Position numbers and translations under genes: made by a program. DNA of 5,193 nt from JASUTC01 sp035447925 (GTDB lineage Bacteria > Thermotogota > Thermotogae > MWEM01). Positions 1 through 5,193 of this stretch are shown piece by piece. A model generated the notes under the pieces. It did not search any database. It had not been told where the DNA came from and was given only the letters and a program-made list of their open reading frames with translations. The stretch spans positions 1 to 5,193 of the forward strand of contig DAOTHY010000114.1 in assembly GCA_035447925.1 (NCBI GenBank). The letters are read 5' to 3'. Position 1 is the stretch's first letter. Every line of letters begins with the position of its first letter.

Positions 1-15
1 AATGTGTTTATTCAT
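1..15 (-). CDS. Start of an unidentified gene, cut by the left edge
   Basis: Only the first five codons (MNKHI) are inside the window, so no function can be given. The start is well supported. On the minus strand a GGAGGTGA ribosome binding site lies just upstream, with 7 bases between GGAGG and the ATG. A second ATG (18-20) is only 2 bases from GGAGG, too close to be used. The gene follows the flavoprotein gene on the same strand after a 64-base gap, so the two could be co-transcribed. A candidate promoter in the gap means it may also be transcribed separately. Confidence 0.7.
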
Positions 16-21
16 AACATC

Positions 22-27
22 ACCTCC
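22..27 (-). promoter_or_regulatory. Ribosome binding site of the edge gene
   Basis: The minus strand reads GGAGGTGATGTTATG. The strong GGAGGT core, at 7 bases from the ATG at 13-15, fixes the start of the gene cut by the left edge. Confidence 0.8.
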
Positions 28-39
28 AGAAGCGTAGCG

Positions 40-48
40 ATTATAGCA
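40..48 (-). promoter_or_regulatory. Candidate extended -10 promoter for the edge gene
   Basis: The minus strand reads TGCTATAAT: a perfect TATAAT with the TGn extension. No good -35 box lies 16-18 bases upstream, as expected if the extended -10 compensates. The predicted transcription start near position 33 would give a short leader containing just the ribosome binding site. A short dyad (GAAAG-GTT-CTTTC, 50-62) sits in the spacer region and could be an operator or chance. The call rests on sequence match alone. Confidence 0.5.
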
Positions 49-79
49 CGAAAGGTTCTTTCTTTCATGAAGGGGAGGA

Positions 80-805
80 TCAACTTTTCCTGAAAGGGTT
101 TTTCTCCCCAGAGTACCATCCCATTTGCTTCCAATACCGGCTGTCAAGAGATTCATTTTCATAATACTTTCTGATGATGAAGCGACTAACCTGATACATG
201 AAACGGATGAGTAAATAGGGGCTGTGCCGTTTACCGCTGGCCACATCCCTGAAGAAGCGTCGGGCTTTTTTCTGAATCTGCCTGGTGATTGTTATCTTTT
301 TATCTTTTTTCATCACTTCCCAATTATCACCAAAGGTTTTAAAGCTGTAAGAGTGGATTTTGTTAATTCCCCAATATTTTAAACTGATACCGACCGATTT
401 GATGGCATCCTTGGTGCCGGCTCCCACAGTAGAGCTGATAATCATGGCCTTTTTGGCGAACATTTCAGGTCTGGCACGATGTACGATGAACAAATAGCCG
501 TAATGGTCCAGGAAATTTTTAATACAAGCTGTTTCACGCATGACAAATACCGGTGTGGTGAAGATCAGAGCGTCGGAGTCGACCATTTCTTTCAGAATCG
601 GCAAGGTGTATTGGGCATGAGGGCATTTATCCTCCCCATACAGATAGCAATTCATGCAGCCTTTACAAAATTCGGGGAGGTCCTTTGGCATGAAAAACTC
701 CACAAATTTGACATCTCCCTGTTTGAGCATCTCCTCTTTAAAAACTTGAGTAGCGGCTTCGGTATTTCCCTTTCTGGGACTTCCGTGAATGATGGTAATT
801 TTCAT
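80..805 (-). CDS. Flavodoxin-fold NAD(P)H-dependent oxidoreductase, iron-sulfur flavoprotein type
   Basis: Predicted cytoplasmic FMN-binding redox protein of 241 residues. The N-terminus has a beta strand followed by the phosphate-binding loop GSPRKGNT (residues 8-15), typical of the NADPH-dependent FMN reductase/flavodoxin-like superfamily. Four cysteines at 47, 50, 53 and 61 (CX2CX2CX7C) match the compact cluster-binding motif of archaeal and clostridial iron-sulfur flavoproteins (Isf), so a [4Fe-4S] cluster is likely. The TPVF segment near 84, followed by KNFLDH, corresponds to the second flavin-contacting loop. From about residue 170 a basic, aromatic-rich tail (KKARRFFRDV, RFMYQVSRF) extends beyond the core fold and has no assigned role. 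The ATG has AAGGAG upstream with 9 bases between, and a near-consensus promoter lies further upstream. Electron donor, acceptor and substrate cannot be told from sequence. The family call is firm; the cluster is inferred from cysteine spacing. Confidence 0.88.
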   Translation of the reverse strand: MKITIIHGSPRKGNTEAATQVFKEEMLKQGDVKFVEFFMPKDLPEFCKGCMNCYLYGEDKCPHAQYTLPILKEMVDSDALIFTTPVFVMRETACIKNFLDHYGYLFIVHRARPEMFAKKAMIISSTVGAGTKDAIKSVGISLKYWGINKIHSYSFKTFGDNWEVMKKDKKITITRQIQKKARRFFRDVASGKRHSPYLLIRFMYQVSRFIIRKYYENESLDSRYWKQMGWYSGEKNPFRKS

Positions 806-837
806 CTGATCATACTCCTTTATTGGCTTAATCTAAA

Positions 838-850
838 AGTTGTTTCAACT
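838..850. promoter_or_regulatory. Inverted repeat over the flavoprotein promoter, candidate operator
   Basis: AGTTG-TTT-CAACT is a perfect dyad of 5-base arms around a 3-base centre. It overlaps the downstream end of the -10 box at 848-853 and covers the predicted transcription start near 841. A protein bound here would block RNA polymerase. Size and position fit a dimeric repressor, for example of the MarR family, which often controls flavoprotein reductases in Bacillota. The family assignment is inference and no regulator gene is in the window. Confidence 0.5.
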
Positions 851-876
851 ATATCCCATTCAGCGGTTGCTGTCAA
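848..876 (-). promoter_or_regulatory. Sigma-70/A-type promoter of the flavoprotein gene
   Basis: Reading the minus strand, TTGACA (871-876) is followed by exactly 17 bases and TATAGT (848-853). This is a perfect -35 and a 5-of-6 -10 at the optimal spacing. The start point would be near 841, giving a leader of about 36 bases that includes AAGGAG (815-820). Such a strong promoter overlapped by a dyad suggests a gene kept off by a repressor. Confidence 0.8.
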
Positions 877-912
877 TAGATGGCAAATTCAGGATCCAAA
901 AAAATGATAAAA

Positions 913-921
913 TGGTATAAT
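913..921 (+). promoter_or_regulatory. Candidate extended -10 promoter for the aldo/keto reductase gene
   Basis: TGGTATAAT is a perfect TATAAT with the TGn extension. No convincing -35 is present at 16-18 bases upstream. It faces away from the flavoprotein promoter, so the region is divergent. Transcription would start near 928, giving a leader of about 90 bases before the GTG start. The surrounding sequence is AT-rich, so other -10-like hexamers occur (for example 940-945). Confidence 0.5.
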
Positions 922-928
922 GAAAGAT

Positions 929-942
929 ATATAAGGTTATAT
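929..942. promoter_or_regulatory. AT-rich dyad just downstream of the plus-strand -10, possible operator
   Basis: ATATAA-GG-TTATAT has 6-base complementary arms around GG. It lies where the aldo/keto reductase transcript would begin, a natural repressor position. The arms are pure A/T in an AT-rich stretch, so chance is a real alternative. Confidence 0.25.
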
Positions 943-988
943 TATAGTGAACTTAATGAGATGTAGAAAGCACATGACGGATTTATCG

Positions 989-1003
989 TCTCATAGAATG
1001 AGA
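989..1003 (+). promoter_or_regulatory. Hairpin or operator-like dyad before the aldo/keto reductase start
   Basis: TCTCAT-AGA-ATGAGA is a perfect 6-base inverted repeat with a 3-base loop in the predicted 5' leader. Its right arm runs into the purine-rich AGAAGGGAAG that serves as the ribosome binding site, so folding could partly hide that site. No T-tract follows, so it is not a terminator. It could instead be a protein-binding site. Confidence 0.35.
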
Positions 1004-1017
1004 AGGGAAGTGGTTGA

Positions 1018-1965
1018 GTGTTGGGGATCAGTCGGTTAATATACGGAACGATGGGGCTCGGAGGCGATTGGAATGATACCGAGCTTAAGGATGAAGCCAT
1101 TTCAACAGCAGCATTAGCATTTGAGACTGCAATAGAATTCGGCATCACCTTTTTCGATTTTGCCGATATTTATTGCAGGGGCAAATCGGAAAAGGTTTTT
1201 GGGCAAGTGCTAAAAAAACGACCGGGTATTCTTGAAAAGGTTAAGATTCAATCAAAAGTGGGAATCATCCTTCCGGACTCCGAGGGAATTAATCAGTTTG
1301 ATTTTTCCGCTGCGCATCTGGTGAAAACGGTTGAGAACAGCTTGAAAAACCTTGGAGTAAACACATTGGATTCTTTATTGCTGCACCGACCTGATCCGCT
1401 GATGAATCCTAAAGAGCTTAAAGAGGCCTGTGATCACCTTTTTGAGAATCACATGATTTGTCAGCTGGGTGTATCCAATATGAACCAATATCAGATTCAG
1501 TTCATCGAAAATGCCATTGGAAGAAAAATAAAGGTCAATCAACTGGAACTCAGTCTGCTTCAACTGGATTGGCTGGATGGAACCATCGGCGTCAACAATG
1601 ATGAGGGATTCAAATCCACCATGACAGCGGGATTGATGGAATACATGATGATGAATAATATTGAGATTCAGGCCTGGAGTCCCCTGGCGGGAGGTATCTT
1701 TAGCGGAAAAGACCTTGGAGAAAGTCCAAATGAATTAATTGTCAAGACAAGGCATTATGTTTACGAACTGGCAAAGGAAAAAGAATCCACACCGGAAACC
1801 GTTATCCTGGCCTTTCTTCTCAAACATCCCGGTGGAATCAGGCCAATCATCGGTACCACCAAACCGCAACGGATTAAAGCCTGTGCTGAAGCTGAAAAAA
1901 TACAATTGAGTCGAAAAGAGTGGTACAAACTGTACATATTATCCAGAGGTGAAAAGCTGCCATAA
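1018..1965 (+). CDS. Aldo/keto reductase, YdhF-like
   Basis: Predicted cytoplasmic NAD(P)H-dependent carbonyl reductase of 315 residues with the (beta/alpha)8 fold. The catalytic tetrad is visible: Asp47 and Tyr52 in FDFADIY, Lys80 in QSKVG and His123 in LLLHRPDPLM. Other family landmarks are QLGVSN (149-154), NQLELS (174-179), the AWSPLAGG cofactor loop (219-226) and RPIIGT (275-280). LLLHRPDPLM and the C-terminal IIGTTKPQRI...EAEKIQLSRKEWY region closely resemble E. coli YdhF as I recall it. The substrate is unknown. The start is uncertain. GTG at 1018 directly follows an in-frame TGA (1015-1017), and TTG at 1021 is the only other early choice. AGAAGGGAAG (1001-1010) gives reasonable ribosome binding. 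The N-terminus is about 10 residues shorter than YdhF. It is divergent from the flavoprotein gene. Family confidence is high; exact start is moderate. Confidence 0.9.
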   Translation: MLGISRLIYGTMGLGGDWNDTELKDEAISTAALAFETAIEFGITFFDFADIYCRGKSEKVFGQVLKKRPGILEKVKIQSKVGIILPDSEGINQFDFSAAHLVKTVENSLKNLGVNTLDSLLLHRPDPLMNPKELKEACDHLFENHMICQLGVSNMNQYQIQFIENAIGRKIKVNQLELSLLQLDWLDGTIGVNNDEGFKSTMTAGLMEYMMMNNIEIQAWSPLAGGIFSGKDLGESPNELIVKTRHYVYELAKEKESTPETVILAFLLKHPGGIRPIIGTTKPQRIKACAEAEKIQLSRKEWYKLYILSRGEKLP

Positions 1966-2085
1966 GAAAAACGAGGTTAGTTTTGATTTCTTTGCCCCGG
2001 TAGTTGAATATGTGATTGATGAACACAATATATGGAATATGACTCTAAGCTTTTTCTAAGGAACAGGGCATATAGTTGATATTGA

Positions 2086-2095
2086 AAGGAGGTGA
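2086..2095 (+). promoter_or_regulatory. Near-perfect ribosome binding site of the small exported protein
   Basis: AAGGAGGTGA matches the full anti-Shine-Dalgarno complement. GGAGG ends at 2092, 4 bases before the ATG at 2097 and 7 bases before the ATG at 2100. The second is better spaced and is taken as the start. A TTG at 2076 also opens the frame, but it lies upstream of this site and is rejected. The match suggests strong translation. No convincing promoter was seen in 1966-2085. Confidence 0.8.
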
Positions 2096-2099
2096 AATG

Positions 2100-2543
2100 A
2101 TGAAAAGCAAGAAAAAAGTATGGATTGTGATGATTGTTCTCAGTTTGTTTGTTGCGGGAATGATGTTGGCAGGCGGCGGAAATGGGAACGGAAACGGTAA
2201 TGGCGGTTCAAATGCCGGTAGCGGGCCGGCTGACGGTACCGGTTATGGTCCGGGAGATGGAACGGGCGCACAACCTGGCGATGGAACTGGATTTGGAGCC
2301 GGTGGTTCGGGAAATGCCGGTGGGTACGGCCCCGGTGATTGTGCTGAAATAGCCAAGAATCTCAATGCCAATCAGGCATACTCTGCGGAAGAAATAGCAG
2401 AAGCTTTTGGATTGCAGGTCGAGCAGGTTTATCAACTGATGAATGAAGGAATCCTCAAAACGATACGTTCACAAAATCAGTTGAGAGTATTAGGGTCGGA
2501 AATTCAGGAAAAAGTCAACGAAATTGCGAAATTAATGGAATGA
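2100..2543 (+). CDS. Small exported or membrane-anchored protein with Gly-rich repeats and an HTH-like C-terminal domain
   Basis: A 147-residue protein I cannot assign to a named gene. Residues 1-6 (MKSKKK) are basic. Residues 7-24 are a hydrophobic helix, so a signal peptide or uncleaved anchor with the C-terminus outside is predicted. There is no lipobox cysteine. Residues 25-80 are almost all Gly, Asn, Asp, Pro, Thr and Ala, including three GPxDGTGx octapeptides (42-65) and a final GPGD before the only cysteine (Cys81). Residues about 92-139 (AYSAEEIAEAFGLQVEQVYQ onward) closely follow the excisionase/MerR-like helix-turn-helix pattern: a YS-EEIAEAFG helix, a turn, a VEQVYQLMNEG recognition helix, then an LRV strand-like wing. 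A DNA-binding fold in an apparently extracytoplasmic protein is unexpected; the fold may be reused for another purpose. It lies 134 bases after the aldo/keto reductase gene and converges with the large c-di-GMP gene. Confidence 0.85.
   Translation: MKSKKKVWIVMIVLSLFVAGMMLAGGGNGNGNGNGGSNAGSGPADGTGYGPGDGTGAQPGDGTGFGAGGSGNAGGYGPGDCAEIAKNLNANQAYSAEEIAEAFGLQVEQVYQLMNEGILKTIRSQNQLRVLGSEIQEKVNEIAKLME
2223..2294 (+). repeat. Three tandem 24-base units encoding GPxDGTGx
   Basis: Three consecutive in-frame octapeptides read GPADGTGY, GPGDGTGA and QPGDGTGF, with a partial fourth (GPGD) at residues 77-80. The nucleotide units are diverged in synonymous positions, so this is an old, protein-level repeat rather than a recent duplication. 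The Gly/Asp pattern suggests a flexible spacer or possible metal-binding linker, which is inference. Confidence 0.8.
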
Positions 2544-2579
2544 CCTTAAGGCTCTAAAAGGAGAGAGTTATTGATCCGG

Positions 2580-5193
2580 TTATCCCGATAATGATAAGTC
2601 CAAAATTGCTGAAGCCGGCATGGGTTTATAGAAGTAATACCCTTGAATGATATTGCAGCCTAAATCATATAAAATCTCCAGCTGTGCTTTTGTTTCCACG
2701 CCTTCGGCAATGGCCTTTGCGCCCAGTGATTCGGTCAGTGAGATGATGGTTTTCACGATGGCTCGGCTGTTTTCTTCGCTTGTGATATTATCCACGAAAC
2801 TTTTGTCGATTTTGATGTAATCGATGGGAAAGCGGTTGATGTAGGAAAGCGATGAATAACCAGTTCCAAAATCGTCAATGGAGATGTTCATTCCCAGTTG
2901 CTTGAAGGCTTTGAGTTTGTCTACACTGTTTGAAAGGTCTTCGATGAGGGCGCTCTCGGTGATTTCAATGCCCATTTTCTCAGCGCTGATGGCATGGTAT
3001 TGCAGGATTTGATCCAGCATTTGGACGATGTCTTTTCGCATGAGTTCTTTTGCCGAAAGGTTCATGGATACGGGAAACTCTTTGCCGTTTTTACCAAAAT
3101 AGGCGATTTGGGCTGTGACTTGTTCAGCGATAATTTTTCCCAATTTATGAATCATGCCGGTTTCTTCGGCAATCGGTATGAACAGCGATGGGGGGACCAT
3201 TCGGCCGTCTTCGGCTGTCCACCTGATCAGGGCTTCCAGATGATTGATGTTATTTTGAACTGTCGAGTGTCGATTTGAGCTGTCCAGCCGAACACAAGGC
3301 TGATAAACCATCTGAAAATTGAGCGGGTTGTCGATCGCTCGTTTCAGTTGTTGTTCCATGAAAAGACGCTGGGTAATTTTTTGGACTTGTGTGCTTTTGA
3401 AGAAGATCATCTCGTCATCGGTGGCATCTTTTTGATTTGCGGCGATGCCTGCGTTTTTGAACAAGGCGTTGAAATCTGTTCCATCATCCGGGTACAAGCT
3501 GATCCCGATTTTAAAATTCAGCGAGATCGTCATATCGTGGATGTCATACGGGTTTTTCAATGCATGGCCGATGGTTTGAACCCGGTTGATGAGATTTGTT
3601 CGGTCTTTGTGGGGAATGATCAGAATAAATTCATCGCTTTCAAAACGTGCAGTGAATTCCTCTTTCGTAAGGGCATTTTGAAGCCTTCGGGCAATGGTGA
3701 TCAGGATGTCATCCCCAAATGACCGGCCGAAGATGGCATTTAGGTCTTTGAATTTCTTCACGTTGATATACACTAAAGCCAGTGCGTGGTCTTGCCTTTT
3801 AGCAGACAGGCTTTTGTTTTGGAAATACATTTCGGTGTTCAGCCGGTTGGGTAATTGTGTCAATGAATCAAACATGGCTAAAGCGTAGAATTTGTCTTTT
3901 TCTTCGATCAGATTTTTCTCGTGTAATTGCCTTTCCAAATAAACTTGAATTTGCTGGGCGAATAATCTGGCGATATCAAGGTCTTCATCGGTGAACGGTT
4001 CATTGTCATCAAATCGGTCAACACTGAAACGGGCTGATAACTCGTTTTGAATAAAGATGGGAACGGTCATCACCGATGAAGGGTTTTTGAAGCCGGCATC
4101 GGACAGCATGGTCATGATTTCGGAATCTACTGAATGATGCCTTTCAAAGGTTGTTTTAATCAGGGGTTGGGTGTTGTTAGCGTCGAACAGCTCATCTTCG
4201 CTTAAACTGATCTGATCCAGCATTCTCTGGTCATAGCCGTATGAAGCGGCGAATCGGTATCTCTCATCCGGGCATTTCATCAGTATGGCGCCTTTGGGAG
4301 TTCCTTCAATGTATTTCAACGTTCTTTCAAGTAGTTCCTGATAGGGGATCTTTTCAAGACTTCGGTCCAGAATCCGGGCGGAAAAGTCCAGGAGTTCTCG
4401 GCGAAATGCAGCTGTTTTTTTCAGCTTGCTTTCGGTTTGTTGCTTTTCAGTCACGTCCCTGCCAATCAACTGATAGACTTCACCATCTTTGTAATTTCCG
4501 CTGGATATGGACCATTCGATATGGATGGTTCGTGAATCCTTTCGAATCATGGGGCTGATCAGTCCCTTAGTCCGGATGTTCTGTTCAAGCTCTGTTAAAC
4601 TGGTGATCTTTGGAGCATTCTTTCTGTCAATGAAATGAAGAAGGGGAAGATGAATCATTTCAACGGGTGCATAGCCTAAAATTGTTTTGGCGGACGGGGA
4701 AGCGTATTCGATGTGAAAGTCGTTGTCAATGTGGAGTACCAAATCTTGAGCGTTTTCAATATAGGTTTTGAATTTTTCCTCATTTTCCCGGATTTCTTTG
4801 GTTTTTTTTCTGAGCCTTTCTTGAAGGTGGTTGGATGCGGATTGGAGAAAACGGGTCTGAATGTTGATATTGATGGCGAATAGGATGGATAAGGTGGCAA
4901 AAATCAACACAATTAAAAGGATTCCGCTGTTTCTCATTCTGGTCAGCTCTTTGTTCATTTCATCCAGTTCAGCTGTTTTGGCAACTTTGAATTGCTTATT
5001 CGCAATGGTAAATCCATTCCAAGCGGTGATTTTGTCGTAAAAGACACCTTCATGAATGATCCAGTCTATGACATAAAAGCCGTGCCCCGAATCTTCGTTG
5101 AGCATCCTGGCGTGAACGGTTTTTAAACTCTCCGATTGAAAATCTTCAAAGATGTTTTTCGTGATCATTTCCGGTTGATAATGATAAACCAGA
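2580..5193 (-). CDS. Membrane sensor protein with PAS, GAF, degenerate GGDEF and EAL domains; 5' end outside the window
   Basis: Predicted c-di-GMP phosphodiesterase. The frame is open through the right edge. The first in-window ATG (5166-5168) has no ribosome binding site, so the true start lies outside. Numbering from that ATG (862 residues), 1-80 is the end of a probable extracytoplasmic Cache-like sensor. A membrane helix (82-104) and a charged, probably coiled-coil linker (108-135) follow. Next come PAS (about 130-245), GAF (about 252-415), GGDEF (about 425-590) and EAL (about 600-858). The GGDEF signature is ESDEF (510-514), the metal-binding Asp position is Asn469, and the RxxD inhibitory site is absent, so cyclase activity is unlikely. 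The EAL domain keeps E645 (EAL), N703, E735, D765-D766 (DDFGTG), K786, E822 (AEGVE) and Q842 (QGYYF), so hydrolysis of c-di-GMP to pGpG is expected. The signals sensed are unknown. It converges on the small exported gene with a 36-base gap. Confidence 0.93.
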   Translation of the reverse strand, partial: LVYHYQPEMITKNIFEDFQSESLKTVHARMLNEDSGHGFYVIDWIIHEGVFYDKITAWNGFTIANKQFKVAKTAELDEMNKELTRMRNSGILLIVLIFATLSILFAININIQTRFLQSASNHLQERLRKKTKEIRENEEKFKTYIENAQDLVLHIDNDFHIEYASPSAKTILGYAPVEMIHLPLLHFIDRKNAPKITSLTELEQNIRTKGLISPMIRKDSRTIHIEWSISSGNYKDGEVYQLIGRDVTEKQQTESKLKKTAAFRRELLDFSARILDRSLEKIPYQELLERTLKYIEGTPKGAILMKCPDERYRFAASYGYDQRMLDQISLSEDELFDANNTQPLIKTTFERHHSVDSEIMTMLSDAGFKNPSSVMTVPIFIQNELSARFSVDRFDDNEPFTDEDLDIARLFAQQIQVYLERQLHEKNLIEEKDKFYALAMFDSLTQLPNRLNTEMYFQNKSLSAKRQDHALALVYINVKKFKDLNAIFGRSFGDDILITIARRLQNALTKEEFTARFESDEFILIIPHKDRTNLINRVQTIGHALKNPYDIHDMTISLNFKIGISLYPDDGTDFNALFKNAGIAANQKDATDDEMIFFKSTQVQKITQRLFMEQQLKRAIDNPLNFQMVYQPCVRLDSSNRHSTVQNNINHLEALIRWTAEDGRMVPPSLFIPIAEETGMIHKLGKIIAEQVTAQIAYFGKNGKEFPVSMNLSAKELMRKDIVQMLDQILQYHAISAEKMGIEITESALIEDLSNSVDKLKAFKQLGMNISIDDFGTGYSSLSYINRFPIDYIKIDKSFVDNITSEENSRAIVKTIISLTESLGAKAIAEGVETKAQLEILYDLGCNIIQGYYFYKPMPASAILDLSLSG

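Noticed and set aside
479..907. Plus-strand open frame of 142 codons opposite the flavoprotein gene
   Set aside because: It is antisense to a clearly recognisable protein, has no family-like motif, and runs through the opposite gene's promoter.
989..1003. Reading the dyad as a Rho-independent terminator
   Set aside because: It has a 6-base stem that is only one-third GC, and no following T-run.
1966..2085. Promoter-like hexamers before the small exported gene (TTGATT at 1983-1988, TTGAAT at 2004-2009, TATATG at 2029-2034)
   Set aside because: No pair has both good matches and 16-18 base spacing. The gap also lacks a clear terminator for the reductase gene, so the promoter remains unassigned.
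2076..2099. Upstream TTG start (or first ATG at 2097) for the small exported protein
   Set aside because: The TTG lies before the AAGGAGGTGA site, which would then be inside the coding sequence, and the extra residues would spoil the basic start of the signal. The ATG at 2097 is only 4 bases from GGAGG; it is possible, but less well spaced than 2100.
2576..2597. CCGGTT plus GATAATGATAA found here and again at 5171-5187, flanking the large gene like a direct repeat
   Set aside because: The two copies differ by a 5-base gap, are read in different frames, and an 11-base match of low complexity is expected by chance within 5 kb. No mobile element features are present.
2544..2600. Search for a shared terminator between the convergent genes
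   Set aside because: Only CCTTAAGG and a very short TTATC/GATAA dyad are present, with no GC-rich stem and no T-tract, so no terminator is called.
3348..3722. Plus-strand open frame opposite the GGDEF/EAL gene (similar ones at 2994-3278, 3694-3888 and 4241-4558)
   Set aside because: These are shadows of the strong minus-strand coding frame. None has a ribosome binding site or recognisable domain.

Overview
The window reads like chromosomal DNA of an anaerobic, low-to-mid-GC member of the Bacillota (Clostridia-like). The signs are strong AGGAGG-type ribosome binding sites, sigma-70/A-like promoters, an AT-rich divergent intergenic region, an Fe-S flavoprotein, and a multidomain PAS-GAF-GGDEF-EAL protein. 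This placement is an inference from style; there is no marker gene in the window.

Layout from left to right. Five codons of a minus-strand gene lie at the left edge, with its own ribosome binding site and a candidate extended -10 promoter (1-48). Upstream of it on the same strand is a 241-residue flavodoxin-fold protein carrying a four-cysteine motif of the iron-sulfur flavoprotein type (80-805). A divergent regulatory region (806-1017) carries a near-consensus promoter for the flavoprotein with an inverted repeat over its -10/+1. It also carries an extended -10 candidate for the opposite gene and two further dyads. Next, on the plus strand, is a YdhF-like aldo/keto reductase with a complete catalytic tetrad (1018-1965). 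It is followed by a small exported or membrane-anchored protein with a glycine-rich octapeptide repeat and a C-terminal excisionase/MerR-like helix-turn-helix domain (2100-2543). The rest of the window is a large minus-strand sensory cyclic-di-GMP protein (2580-5193). It runs off the right edge without a visible start.

How they may work together. The flavoprotein and aldo/keto reductase are divergent oxidoreductase genes sharing one intergenic region. They could be part of a redox or electrophile response, but no regulator gene is visible. The large protein has a degenerate GGDEF domain (ESDEF, with the metal-binding Asp replaced by Asn) and an apparently intact EAL domain. It is therefore predicted to be a membrane-bound c-di-GMP phosphodiesterase tuned by an outer sensor, PAS and GAF domains. 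It converges on the small exported gene, and no link between the two is shown.

The least ordinary item is the small exported protein, which places a DNA-binding-type fold behind a signal/anchor sequence and a GPxDGTGx repeat linker. No mobile element, CRISPR array, tRNA or rRNA gene was seen, and no stretch longer than about 215 bases lacks a gene.
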